Assembly: GCF_000003815.2 (NCBI RefSeq)
Contig: NC_049995.1
Coordinates: 17,665,797 to 17,729,796, forward strand
Origin: Branchiostoma floridae
Lineage: Eukaryota; Chordata; Leptocardii; Amphioxiformes; Branchiostomatidae
Reading direction: 5' to 3'
DNA length: 64,000 nt
This document shows positions 1-11,046 of this stretch, one piece after another; positions within the stretch are counted from its first letter, which is position 1, and the number at the start of each line of letters is the position of its first letter. The notes under the pieces were generated by a model. The model had not been told where the DNA came from and did no database searches. It worked only from the letters and a program-made list of their open reading frames with translations. Both the position numbers and the translations under genes were made by a program.

Positions 1-103
1 AAAATATTTGGGTGCACCCTGTGCACCAACTGAAAAAAATTGGGTGCACAGTTCCAAATTTGGGTGCACCTGGGTGCACATGCACCCAGTATTTCGAGCC
101 CTG
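1..103. mobile_element. hAT-like MITE, right-end fragment
   Basis: A block with repeated TTGGGTGCACC motifs ends in TTTCGAGCCCTG, close to the terminus of the complete hAT-like element at 39342-39691 (CTAGAGCCCTG). The left end lies outside the window. It sits in the CHID1 intron after the 191-268 exon. Confidence 0.4.
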
Positions 104-190
104 CATATGTCAAATCATTTCGAATATTTTACATGCCACAGATAACTAACTACAAATTAGACATGGCACAGAATTAAGTAGCAAACCCAC

Positions 191-3100
191 TTGTACTCAA
201 ACATGTGCTCCCCTGTATCCTCCTCCCATTTTAACTTGGGCTTGTACTGTGTCAGCAGGTCTATGTATCTGGAACATAACAAACACAATGGGTGAAGAAT
301 CTACAGTTATGTAAGTGGTGTGCTGGAAACAAACAAAATTGACTATAATTTATAAAAATAATGAATGTAATTGAGTACTTCATGTAATTGATTCTGTCTA
401 CATCGGCTTAAATGATGCCATAAACAAAGAAATAAAAAGGTCACAGAAAGAGTGACTATGTTTCTTGTAGAATTAACAATTGTTTCCACCAAACATTTCA
501 AATTCCAATCATAGCAAATTTAGAATTTCTTTAGTAATAGTTCAACACTTTCTTCACCTGAAATTTACATGATTTCCATCATTCTATACATGTAAAACCA
601 TAAAATGTTTTTGTGATATCCTACAATGTAAACAAGTCTAGTAAGACAAGAGCATTACATGTGCTATTAGTAGTATAGATATCTGAGAACTGTTTTTTTA
701 ACACCTACTGGTTGCCTATGATTGGTCAGGACTGTAACATAACACCTACTGGTTGCCTATGATTGGTCAGGACTGTAACATAACACCTACTGGTTGCCTA
801 TGATTGGTCAGGACTGTAACATAACACCTACTGGTTGCCTATGATTGGTCCACCACCACCGCCCGTGAAGTCATTGCCATAGAAGTTCAATCCGAGGAGA
901 ATCTTGTGCCTGTGTTCCCCTTCTGGGTCCAGTATCAATACACAGGCCTTTACCCAGTCCAGGGGAGCGTTGGGTCCAGGTCTGGGGATGGGAGGTAAAA
1001 CATGCTGTTAACAGTAAAAGTGTTAATAGTAACCCTACAAGACAGTAGGATCTTGTGTCTGTGTGAGCCTACTGGGTCCAGTATTAACACACAGGCTTTC
1101 ACCCAGTCCAGGGGTGCATTAGGTCCAGGTCTGGGTATGGGAGGCATGACATAGTGTTATTTACAACAAGTGTTAAGGTCCAGTATCAGCACACAAGTCT
1201 TTATTTTATTTTATTTATTTTATTTTATTCATTTGCCAATGATACAACTCATTACACGGATCTGCCTAGGCAGCTTTGGGCTGGTAGCGGCAGATCCACA
1301 GAGGTTTGTTATTTGGAGTTTCCGTCTCCTAGGAGGACTTCCGACCAAGGATGCAAGGGGTTCCTCCTACCCCTGACTCATGTGTCATGGCGGGTGCGTC
1401 ATGCCCGAACATGCCCCTATGGCCTTTCACCACCACAAAGGCCTGTCACTGCCACTAGCCGCAGCTATGTACTCATTTACACCTGAGTTAGGTGAGGAAA
1501 GTCGTGTAAAGTGCCTTTCCCAAGGGCACAAGATCGGTGACACAGCAAGCGGATTTGAACCCGGGACCTCTCGGGCCTGGGACCAACGCGCTCCCGATCG
1601 TGCCACGCGGTCCCACAGTCTTCACCCAGTCCAAAGGTGAATTGGTCCAGGTCTGGGGATTGGAAATATACGTTAAACATAGTGTTAACGAGTGTTAAGA
1701 TCCAGGAACAGAACACAACCCAGGGGAGCGAATTAGGACCAGGTCTGAGTTTGGGAGACATAACATAGTGTTAACCTGGTGTTAACCCTACAAGACATAG
1801 TGTTAATGTTAACCTTAACTGTTTAGACTACATTAGACAGAGAGAAGCTGATTTGAAAATTAAGTACGTAATGACTGTAAACCTACCTGTGGGGGTTGGA
1901 GAAGTCATATGTCATGAGACTGAAGCCGTGTACCCAGGGGGCCAACTTCTGCAAGTCTTCCTTGTTAAAGACGTCCTGACTACCGGGGCTGGGGAGGAAA
2001 AAAAACAACAACACTGGAAATTCTGCTTCAGTACCAAGGACAGTCAGCAGGAGGACAAATATCATATTTGACCTTCATCTTGTCAAGACCTTTACCCACA
2101 TACCAAACATCATTACAATCCAGCAAACAAAAATAGTTTTAAAGTAACAAAACTAGAAGTTCTGCTGCAGTACCAAGGACAGATGTAAGTAGTAAAGAAT
2201 GAGCTGTGCAAGTCCTTACCCCATGGCGGGTGGAGGAATGACTTAATCAGATGTAAGTAGTAAAGAATGAGCAGAGTAAGTCCTTACCCCATGGCGGGTG
2301 GAGGAATGACTTAATCAGATGTAAGTAGTAAAGAATGAGCTGTGTAAGTCCTTACCCCATGGCAGGTGGAGGAATGACTTAATCAGATGTAAGTAGTAAA
2401 GAATGAGCTGTGTAAGTCCATACCCCATGGCGGGTGGAGGAATGACTTAATCAGATATAAGTAGTAAAGAATGAGCTGTGTAAGTCCTTACCCCATGGCA
2501 GGAGGAGGGATGACTTAATCAGATGTAAGTAGTAAGGAATGAGCTGTGTAAGCCCTTACCCCATGGCGGGTGGAGGGATGACTTCATCAGATGTAAGTAG
2601 TAAAGAATGAGCTGTGTAAGTCCTTACCCCATGGCGGGCGGAGGGATGACTTAATCAGATGTAAGTAGTAAAGAATGAGCTGTGTAAGTCCTTACCCCAT
2701 GGTGGGTGGAGGAATGACTTAATCAGATGTAAGTAGTAAAGAATGAGCTGTGCAAGTCCTTACCCCATGGTGGGTGGAGGAATGACTTAATCAGATGTAA
2801 GTAGTAAAGAATGAGCTGTGTAAGTCCTTACCCCATGGTGGGTGGAGGAATGACTTAATCAGATGTAAGTAGTAAAGAATGAGCTGTGTAAGTCCTTACC
2901 CCATGGCAGGTGGAGAATTGACTTAATCAGATGTAAGTAGTAAAGAATGAGCTGTGTAAGTCTTTACCCCATGGCGGGCGGAGGAATGACTTAATCAGAT
3001 GTAAGTAGTAAAGAATGAGCTGTGCAAGTCCTTACCCCATGGCAGGTGGAGGAATGACTTAATCAGATGTAAGTAGTAAAGAATGAGCTGTGTAAGTCCT

Positions 3101-6100
3101 TACCCCATGGTACTGAGGAGGGATGACTTAATCAGATGTAAGTAGTAAAGAATGAGCTGTGTAAGTCCTTACCCCATGGCAGGTGGAGGGATGACAGTGA
3201 GTAGTATAGAATGAGCTATGTAAGTCCTTACCCCATGGCGGGAGGAGGGATGACTTACTCAGATGTAAGTAGTAAAGAATGAGCTGTGTAAGTCCTTACC
3301 CCATGGCGGGTGGAGGAATGACTTAATCAGATATAAGTAGTAAAGAATGAGCTGTGCAAGTCCTTACCCCATGGCGGGTGGAGGAATGACTTAATCAGAT
3401 GTAAGTAGTAAAGAATGAGCTGTATAAGAGGAATGACTTAATCAGATGTAAGTAGTAAAGAATGAGCTGTGTAAGTCCTTACCCCATGGCGGCAGGAGGA
3501 ATGACTGAATCAGATGTAAGTAGTAAAGAATGAGCTGGATAAGTCCTTACCCCATGGCAGGTGGAGGAATGACTTAATCAGATGTAAGTAGTAAAGAATG
3601 AGCTGTGTAAGTCCTTATCCCATGGCGGCAGGAGGAATGACTTAATCAGATGTAAGTAGTAAAGAATGAGCTGTGTAAGTCCTTACCCCATGGCAGGTGG
3701 AGGAATGACTTAATCAGATGTAAGTAGTAAAGAATGAGCTGTGTAAGTCCTTACCCCATGGCGGGTGGAGGAATGACTTAATCAGATGTAAGTAGTAAAG
3801 AATGAGCTGTGTAAGTCCTTACTCCATGGCAGGTGGAGGAATGACTTAATCAGATGTAAGTAGTAAAGAATGAGCTGTTTAAGTCCTTACCCCATGGCAG
3901 GTGGAGGAATGACTTAATCAGATGTAAGTAGTAAAGAATGAGCTGTGTAAGTCCTTACCCCATGGCGGGTGGAGGGATGACTTAATCAGACATAAGTAGT
4001 AAAGAATGAGCTGTGTAAGTCCTTACCCCATGGCAGGTGGAGGGATGACTTAATCAGATGTAAGTAGTAAAGAATGAGCTGTGTAAGTCCTTACCCCATG
4101 GCAGGAGGAGAGATGACTTAATCAGATGTAAGTAGTAAAGAATGAGCTGTGTAAGTCCTTACCCCATGGTGGGTGGAGGGATGACTTAATCAGATATAAG
4201 TAGTAAAGAATGAGCTGGATAAGTCCTTACCCCATGGCGGGCGGAGGAATGACAGCGATCAGGATCAGGTTGTGCTCAGTGAAGGTTTGTCCCATGTGGG
4301 TGATCACGTGAGTAAGGTCCCTGCAGGAAAGAAACACAACTTTAGTCGATTCAATATCATCGTTGGTGACCTGGAGACCAAACGTGAGATTCTGCATGCA
4401 TTTGGATTGAACAGATGTTTTTTTCTTAGTTTATCATTCTAAGAATTAAGGTCATCAATTGTACTGTTCAGTATAGACTAGTAGTGCTTGAAAGTTTGTT
4501 TGTTTTTTCTCATAGTTAAAAACAACAACTCTGAGGTTACCTTTTCTTTGTTCTGCCCAGTTGATTCCACAGCTCCAGAACGATGCCATCAAATTTACGC
4601 AACTGAAAAGAGACAAGTACAGTACAGATTTGAAACACATTGTATAGCACTACACCAACTACAAAATCATCATCATCTCAGCTGCGTTGCCCAAATCCAT
4701 CCTCTCTATCCAGATCATAGCAATACTATAAAATCATACCATACTACAGACTGATCATGATGAGGCAAAACTGCAAATGTCTCAGAGACACAGACAAGGC
4801 CTTGCAAAGTGTTAAGGGTTCAATACAGTGGCTCAAGATATACATTTAAAACGTGTTGACTCTTAAAATGCTGAATTTGCGCTTTTGTTTGACAATGGGA
4901 ATTATGCCAACCCTCATCCTGCTAACTTTTGAGACTTTGAGACTTTATTAGAAAATCCATTAGTGACGTAGCCTGGGTACCATCCGGATAGTAGTTCGCT
5001 CCTATGTTCACTTCTGCTATCCGTCTGGAGACGTGCGCATTCAAACCGTTTGGTGGTGACGCCAGTTGATGAGCGAATCAAGGAATGGGTTCTAGAGCAC
5101 TCGTTCGATGACAACAGGCCGGCGCCCACATGCGCAAGCAAGGGGACGTGGGACTTTTCCGGTGTTGGAACACCGGTTCGAACGATCACATGAACCCATT
5201 CCATAATTCGCTCCTATGTGGGGACCAATCAGCGTCTGCGTCCAAAATTTGGACGATTCCAGACGTTGAGATGGTCCGCGTTCCCAGACGGAAACACAGA
5301 GAAGCGACTGTATATAGTGTATAATGAATGTCAGAGCTAGAAGCGACTGTATATAGTATATAATGAACGTCGGAGCGAACTACTTTCCGGATGGTACCCA
5401 GGCTATTAGTGACGTGCCCTAGGGCACACCACTAATCTTCCTGGACTTCATACATAGATAACATACATGTACATATGATGGTCAATATTTACAACATCAA
5501 TTAAAAACAGTCATAGTATACTATATAAAATTACATAATACGCAAGTCATGGAACTGCCCAGATCATTTTTCCAGGCTGGAGACCAGGTCACAGAGACCA
5601 GTTTTGAAAGACCTTAATGATTGGGCGGACTGTAGTGCTATAGGTAGCCGATTCCACATTGATGTTGCTCTATACCTGAAAGTTCTTTTTAAGGAGTTTG
5701 TCCTAGGTTTCTCTAACTTGAAATTACTACCTGAAGCAAAGCGAGTACTGTAATTGTGCTGTTTCTTTTAAGGTAGTTGGTTATGGTTTGTTTGTTTGTT
5801 TGTTTGTTTGTTTGTTTATTTATTCGCACACAAGTATTACATTAAAACACAAAACGAAAACAATGGATAAAACAGGTGCAGGAGGAGGGAAAAAGCTTGT
5901 GAAGCTTATACTTAGCCCTCCTCCTTTAAACTAAACAAAATTGATTATGATATATAATAATAAAGTAAAGTAATACATAGAATAAGAATGATACAATAAG
6001 GATAAACAAGTAATTAATGGTATGAATTAACGATGAATGATAAAGTAACGTAATATGTAGATATGGTTATGGAGTTTATCAGCATGGAGAAGGTTAAAAG

Positions 6101-9100
6101 CTCACGTAACAGAACTTGACGACAGTCTCAATCATGTCTTCCACAGCATCCTCACTGGAGAACAGGTAGTGGTAGTCATGGACCGACCAGCCGTCAAACA
6201 ACAGCCGGGGTACTGTGGGGCATAGGTCAGTGGTCAGAGGTTAGGGGAGAACAGGTAGTGGTAGTCATGGACCGACCAGCCATCAAATAATAGGGGGGAT
6301 ACTGTGGGGGCAGAGGTTAGAGGAGAACAGGTAATGGTAGTCATGGACCGACCAGCCGTCAAATAATAGCCGGGGTACTGTGGGGACAGAGGTCAGAGGT
6401 TAGGGGTCATAGACTGACAAGGTCAGAGGTTAGAAGTCCTGAACAGGTCAGGGGTCATAGATACTTAACAATCAGAGAGCAGTCATTAAATCACAGAGGA
6501 ACAGAACTTAGAGGTGATGAACAGGCGAGGGGTCATGTGACTTGCCATCAAATAATAGATGAAAGATAGGTCAGAGGTCATGAAAAGGTCAAGAGTCATA
6601 AGCTGGTCATATAAAAAAGTACATAGTAATGGGGATTGTAGTTTAGGGGTTAGCTAGTACATAATGTTATACAAGGTTAGTACGGGTAAACTTCATAAAT
6701 ACCTGAACGGCTCATGTCTTTCCAGTACTAACATGTATGCAGGTGGTATTTTGAGCTAAGTTAACTAGTGGTACGAATTTAGTAAACAACTTTTTCTTTA
6801 TTCTCACCCATTTTGACAGTTCTCCCTGAGACCTTCTTGACATCATTTATCCAGCCTGGAAAACAAAATGTAATATATTCAGCTTATTCATGTTCGTGAC
6901 TTAAGAGTTCTCACAAAAATCTGCAAACATTCAACCACCCCCATCTTAACATTGGCATTTGTTCTTGTGCAATCAATTTTCAAAATGAGATTTACAAAAT
7001 AGGTTACAGACATTATGATAGCATAAAAGAGCAAAACAAAGACAAACAGTTTAATAAAGATAAATAGAAGAAAGCCGACCTTGGTCGATGTCGTGAGCTC
7101 CTTCAACCTGGAAAATCTTAGCCGAGACTCTCCTCAGCTGCAGCCAGACTGGAGAAATCAGGCTGAATTTTCCTCCGAATATCTTAACAACGTCGTAACC
7201 ATGGTTATTCCACTGTAAATTTGGGAAAACAACAAACATTTGTTTTCTCAATTTTATATTTTATAGTGTATCAAGATGAGGAGCAATCATTTTGGAAAAA
7301 CATAACATGTGTGCTAATATGCAGATTTTTTTTTAAACTCTTTCATGACAATTCTACCTAACATTGGACCATTATTGGCATGACACATGTATGTAGATAT
7401 TGTATATAGTTGCAGAAAAACAAAGATTATATTTTAGAGGTTGCTAAATTTTTACTTCAATCTTGAATTTTTTTTAAGGTTGACACTCAACATGTTAATC
7501 TCTATTGTATGCATGCCCACTACAGTCTGGAGAGTGCTTTGCAAAGTTAAGGCATCCTCAGACCACATATCATGTTTCAAATCCCTGCAGGATGTCGTCT
7601 AAGGTTACAGGATGCCCCACTTGTCATACACTTCACGACAGACAGGTGGCGCTCTTGACTGGCTTACAAGCCTGACTTTATTTTTTTGATTTGTACAACA
7701 GCCCCCTCACAAAAAAAACTGTAATGGTTACATCTTATCAATACACTCAGATAAAAAAAAAGGAAACTGGCAGATCTCTTGTTCAACTCCTTTATGTTAT
7801 ACCTGGGCCATGATCATGCCATGGATAATGTGTTTCCATAATGTACTGCAGCTATTAACAGTAACTTAATGTGAACAACAGAAGACCAAACGACACAAAC
7901 TTCAAAACCTCTTACTCAGCACAAAACCAAAATAATGAGACAAATTCCTCCAGGGAGCAAGTGTGACCTACATTCCACCATTGCATACCAGAGATACATC
8001 TGGAACAGATTTAGGGGGGGGGGGACTTGCATACCCAGCATACTGTGGAGTACTAGCATTCTTGGAAAAATGTCTGTGCAATTCCTAGAATTTTTGCAGA
8101 CTGAATACAATATATACCATTTGACGACTCCCCTGAGGCGTCGTCAATAATTAGACTGTACTTACAGGTGTGACATAGCCCAGCACAGTGCCAGGGAAGT
8201 TCTTGTTCTCCAGGGATGAGATGGAGTAGCGCGTGTGTTCTGTCAAGATGTCTTTAGTTTTGGGTTTCTCTGTCACAAGCTTCCTTTCAAGGACTGTCTC
8301 ATCCGTGGGGAGGGGGGTGGCCTGGAAAAGAATTTAATTTACAGTCAATGATTGATGACTACACTGTACTGTTTATTTTTTTCTGGAACGATTGATGTCA
8401 ACTTTTACAATTCTGCCAGGTGCCCATTGCCAGAGTGTTATGGAGACTTTCTAAAGACTGGCTTGAACACCTGGATATTTGAGGTGTGCATTATACCTCA
8501 GGGACTGCTGAATTGCTGCATAATAAAAAGATTAATATATTACAATTTTCTTTAATTTTGCACTCTTAGGCTCCCTGGCAGAATCAATTAAAAAAATGAA
8601 TAAGTGTCAATTAGCTTTTTTTTTGCATTTTGAGGTAACAACAAAACATCATGTTCTTGATATATCGGATTAGTAATTTCAACAATAATTTTCTTGGCTA
8701 GCATTTGTATTAATTTTCTATTAGAAAGATATACAAACAGCAAATCTGTGATATCCTTCAGCAAAAGAAGATCTTCCAAAACATTTTTAAGGAGAAGGTT
8801 GTCTGTGTAACACAAACTCCACTGTCCAGGGCTGTAACTGGCCCCTTCTGCGGGCTGCTATAAGCGAGATTTAATCAGGCTAAAGAAAAAGGCATTCCAG
8901 AAGAACTTGTAATTAATATTTTTCTACAATTAAGTCTTTTCTACTGTGTTTTAAAAGAATGGTTCTCTATTACCAAACTTGACTCACCCCATTTTTCTTC
9001 TTCTCTTTCTTCTTGTCCTTCTTTTTGCCCTTTGACCTTGGCTGGATGGTTCCATCTGCTCCAGTCAGCAGCAGGAGTGCCAGCGCTAGAAGGAACAGCC

Positions 9101-9119
9101 GCCACACAACCAGCCTCAT
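191..9119 (-). CDS. CHID1: CHID1-like chitinase domain-containing protein, 10 exons, 3' end off window
   Basis: Secreted/lysosomal GH18-fold, chitinase-like protein; the human homologue (SI-CLP) binds stabilin-1 and sugars. Coding exons on the minus strand: 8988-9119, 8166-8321, 7080-7212, 6808-6855, 6106-6212, 4541-4602, 4231-4320, 1887-1988, 832-981, 191-268. All have AG/GT borders and compatible phases; they total 1058 nt (352 codons), and the terminal exon(s) lie left of the window. Residues 1-20 are a signal peptide followed by a lysine-rich stretch. Family landmarks in order are [61 protein letters not shown] and HMFEYK. The GH18 catalytic DxxDxDxE is replaced by DGIVLELW, so hydrolase activity is not expected, as in vertebrate CHID1. 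Four exons are flanked by tandem duplications of their own edges. Recognition is from memory of the family, without a database search. Confidence 0.93.
269..699. other. CHID1 intron, nothing recognised
   Basis: AT-rich intronic sequence between the 191-268 and 832-981 exons. No coding signal, TIR or repeat is evident. Confidence 0.6.
700..850. repeat. 41-bp minisatellite spanning a CHID1 5' splice site
   Basis: About 3.6 copies of a 41-bp unit. Read on the minus strand, each unit carries the last 18 or so nt of the CHID1 exon that ends at 832 (coding GPIIGNQ) plus its GTAGGT donor. The copy touching the exon is the functional one by position; the others are intronic donor duplicates. Confidence 0.85.
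1041..1762 (-). pseudogene. Tandem partial copies of CHID1 exon 832-981
   Basis: Three degraded copies of the 3' splice site and first part of the neighbouring exon. 1041-1140 still reads [20 protein letters not shown], then diverges. The second copy is split by a SINE (1175-1200 and 1616-1665). The third is at about 1696-1760. They lie in the intron upstream of the real exon in transcript order, so each supplies a candidate acceptor. Confidence 0.8.
1201..1615 (-). mobile_element. tRNA-headed SINE (family A), antisense
   Basis: On the minus strand it has a tRNA-like head with a B-box-like GGGTTCAAATCC, then the central block GCCCTTGGGAAAGGCACTTT shared with four other SINEs here, and an AAAATAAA-type tail at 1201-1230. 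It interrupts an exon-9 copy; AGTCT occurs on both sides, a probable short target duplication. Confidence 0.8.
2181..4252. repeat. 68-bp minisatellite, about 30 copies, spanning a CHID1 5' splice site
   Basis: Near-identical 68-bp units with few shorter ones. On the minus strand each unit includes CATTCCTCCACCCGCCATGG plus GGTAAGG. This is the 3' end of CHID1 exon 4231-4320 (coding VIPPPAMG) and its donor. The array runs from that exon through most of the intron toward 1988. It is tandem without unique spacers, so it is not a CRISPR. Confidence 0.92.
4969..5405. mobile_element. 437-bp MITE, MULE-like (9-bp target duplication)
   Basis: Terminal inverted repeats begin TAGCCTGGGTACCATCCGG and match over about 34 bp with one mismatch. 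It is flanked on both sides by TTAGTGACG. A 9-bp duplication and long TIRs fit Mutator-like elements. No transposase is present. Confidence 0.8.
5415..5765 (-). mobile_element. 5'-truncated LINE, C-terminal ORF relic and 3' UTR
   Basis: The minus strand of about 5566-5765 translates with few breaks to a LINE C-terminal motif series: [26 protein letters not shown], then [19 protein letters not shown] and a stop. This pattern is typical of CR1/L2-like reverse transcriptase tails; the clade was not determined. 5415-5560 would be its 3' UTR, next to the MITE. Confidence 0.7.
5783..5940 (-). mobile_element. LINE 3' end with (AAAC)n tail
   Basis: On the minus strand a short 3'-UTR-like segment ends with AATAAATAAACAAAC repeats: a polyadenylation signal running into a tetranucleotide tail, as in LINE 3' ends. 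The GTTTGTTT run at 5788-5820 is that tail read on the + strand. Confidence 0.5.
6158..6405. repeat. Tandem copies of a CHID1 3' splice site and exon start
   Basis: Three units of about 77-87 bp. On the minus strand each contains a CCCACAG-type acceptor and the first 50-odd nt of exon 6106-6212 (coding [18 protein letters not shown]). The copy at 6158-6212 is the real exon; the others are intronic. Confidence 0.85.
6406..6800. other. CHID1 intron with short AGGTCAGAGGTTA-type repeats
   Basis: Decayed short direct repeats of the motif CAGAGGTTAG/AGGGGTCATAG trail off from the exon-edge array; nothing else is recognised. Confidence 0.5.
7213..8165. other. CHID1 intron, no recognised element
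   Basis: AT-rich intron with short homopolymers, including a G run near 8014-8023. No coding signal or terminal repeats seen. Confidence 0.5.
8322..8987. other. CHID1 intron 1, nothing recognised
   Basis: AT-rich intronic sequence; no supported feature. Confidence 0.5.
8988..9119 (-). CDS. CHID1: CHID1 coding exon 1 (signal peptide)
   Basis: Encodes [20 protein letters not shown], a classic cleavable signal peptide, followed by a Lys-rich segment ending KKKNG before a GTGAGT donor. The sequence just upstream of the ATG reads like a 3' splice site (TTGCAG then AG-ATG), so a noncoding first exon farther upstream is likely. Two decayed copies of this exon edge lie directly upstream. Confidence 0.85.
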
Positions 9120-9385
9120 CTCTGCAACACTGTACATTTCAGGGGGAGAACAACTAATGTTATACATGGTGTACAAACTACATCAGTTAGCAGCAGGAGG
9201 GCCAGCGCTAGAAGGAACAGCCGCCACACAGCCAGCCTCATCTCTGGAACACTGTAGATGTCGGGGGAGAAGAACTAATGTCATACATGGTGTACAAACT
9301 GGGTGAATCTACAGCAGCAGGAGTGCCAGCGCTAACAGGAACAGCTGCCACACATCCGCCATCATCTCTGCAACACTGTCGGGCG
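9061..9385 (-). repeat. Tandem triplication of the CHID1 signal-peptide exon edge
   Basis: Units of 122-124 bp start at about 9068, 9190 and 9314. The first is the real exon. Copy 2 (ATG at 9241) reads [20 protein letters not shown]. Copy 3 (ATG at 9365) reads [18 protein letters not shown] and then stops. Each copy keeps the acceptor-like CAG before its ATG. Confidence 0.9.
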
Positions 9386-9399
9386 ATAGAAAAACTAAA

Positions 9400-9585
9400 C
9401 CTGAAAATCCTGGATGGACATCAAGGTGTCTGTATCTGTACCTGTATCTATATAGCCGGTATAACCGCCCTTCGGCATAACACACCAGCTTCGCAGGCAC
9501 GCGGTGCGGCAGCAGCTGGTTATATTACACTGTACGATCTGTCACACCTAACTTCTGCACATCTATCTGCCAAGGTGTGCAGTCT
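9400..9585 (-). mobile_element. LINE 3' end, GATACA-tailed family
   Basis: The minus strand reads a LINE C-terminal relic (QIDVQKLGVTDRTV, stop), then the 3'-UTR block AACCAGCTGCTGCCGCACC and GGCGGTTATACCGGCTATAT, ending in AGATACAG repeats. It is the same family as 21960-22735, 13862-13935, 41915-42085 and 50650-51030. Confidence 0.7.
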
Positions 9586-9839
9586 AACTAGGGTTAACCC
9601 GCTGAACAGAGCCGCATGGAAGCTTCAACCAGGTGTGAAGACTTAAGCCGACTGCTGCCGTACCCTGTGTCAGGCGTGCGGATCCCAGCAGCAGTATAAC
9701 CATATACTGAATACTTGACTACAGTACTACTACTACTAACTACTACTATACTAAACACGATCTACAAGCTGATTTCTAAACTTTGTGGACGTACATGTAC
9801 TATATGATGTACTGAACAGCCTAATATTTGTATTTTCAG

Positions 9840-10035
9840 TAAAATTATATTAATAATAAGTTTTATTGCAAATTCTTGCCCGTGGGCTAATTGCAGGTAA
9901 CATAAAAGATTCAAACTAGTCTAATCTAGTCTAAAACTAGTGAAAGCTAACTCTAGATCCTGGGTTATATTACTGCTAAGTATCTAAAGCCAGAAAAGAA
10001 CAAGAAGGAGTCATGGCTTCAAGTTACAAAGCTAT
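9840..10035. mobile_element. LINE tail (-) and LINE relic (+)
   Basis: 9860-9900 matches a dispersed tail read on the minus strand as TACCTGCAATTAGCCC, then GGGCAAG and TGCAATAAAA; it is also at 22709-22745, 26650-26690, 27855-27900 and 35670-35700. 9990-10030 (GAACAAGAAGGAGTCATGGC) matches the ORF-relic part of the 21960 and 31905 LINEs. Confidence 0.45.
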
Positions 10036-10048
10036 AAGAGGGCCCCCA

Positions 10049-10866
10049 TGGGGGGGTCCCGACAACGCTCTACGCTAAATTCTGGTGGCCGGCTACGTAT
10101 TACGCTGAATTCAGGAAGCCTCTCTACGCTAAATTCGAAAGCTTCCCCACACATTATGTAGAAGTCATCACCGAGCGACTGAGCGTTTGTGTCAAAGATG
10201 GTATTTATGATACATAGAAGTAACAAAAGTTGAGTTAAAAGTAAGATTTCTAAAGCGGGGGTGCAATATTGCTCTACGCAAAAGGGCATGCAGGCCCCCG
10301 AAAAATGTGTGTGGGCAGTGGTAGCAGTGCACTGGCATGGTTTCTTACTTGGGACCATCAAAACAGATCGGGAGGTACAATTGTGTTAATAATTAATAGC
10401 ACCTACGGGGTCAACTGGAGGACGCAAGTCAGGCCATACCTGAGAAAATATTACGAAAGAACGTATAAAGAAAAGTGGAGTATTGAGGTAATTTGAAACT
10501 TTATATCCATACAAACAAGGAGGTTATTGATAAAATAACCCTGACAAATGTGCAGCACATTTCGCAATCCCAGTGTCACAATCGTTAGTCGCTGAAAGAT
10601 TTGACTCCGTCCATTACTATATAGTATAGACTATGACGAAGTGGAAATTATAGTGGTGGGAAATAGCTATGAGGGTCTGCATGCTCTTTTCCGTAAGGCA
10701 TAGGCAGCCTATTTTTATTTCCCGTAACTCGTAGGGAAAACCAATTCTTATCTAGTACATAATTCGTAGCGAGGCGACCAAATTTAGCATAATTGCCTTC
10801 CTTGATTTAGCGTAATATGTAGGGGGTTCTTCTGAATTCGGCGTAAATCGTTGTCGGGACCCCCCA
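10049..10866. mobile_element. Non-coding TIR element
   Basis: Ends are inverted: GGGGGTCCCGACAACG at the left and CGTTGTCGGGACCCCC at the right. Internal blocks rich in TACGCTAAATTC/TTTAGCGTAAT motifs recur in inverted order near both ends. No transposase ORF. Related TACGCTCTA-rich sequence lies at 12780-12965. Confidence 0.65.
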
Positions 10867-10879
10867 AGCAGACCCTCAG

Positions 10880-11032
10880 CTATTTGTGCAGAAAGTGAGA
10901 GCGCATTCCAACCGTGCTGACTGTGCGATCGGCGTGTTTGAACGGATGTTATTTGCTGCGGAGCTCCTCCCCAGTCAACAACCCAGACTACTGAGGATTC
11001 TACAGGAAGTCAAGGACTGGGGAGTGATCTAG
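10880..11032 (+). CDS. Orphan exon-like ORF, unknown protein C-terminus
   Basis: An open frame following CCCTCAG (possible acceptor) runs 50 codons to TAG: LFVQKVRAHSNRADCA, then GVFERMLFAAELL, PSQQPRLLRILQEV and KDWGVI. The composition is protein-like (helical, Leu/Arg/Ala rich, few rare residues) and unlike the neighbouring repeats. A second acceptor-like GTGCAG ends at 10891. It abuts the right TIR of the 10049-10866 element, so that element may have inserted at the intron/exon edge or carried it here. I do not recognise the family. No upstream exons were found, so it may be the terminal exon of a + strand gene, a displaced exon, or chance. Confidence 0.4.
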   Translation, partial: LFVQKVRAHSNRADCAIGVFERMLFAAELLPSQQPRLLRILQEVKDWGVI

Positions 11033-11046
11033 CTGGTCCTTCTGTC

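Noticed and set aside
2181..4252. CRISPR-like periodic repeats
   Set aside because: The 68-bp units are contiguous with no unique spacers, lie in a eukaryotic intron and derive from an exon edge.
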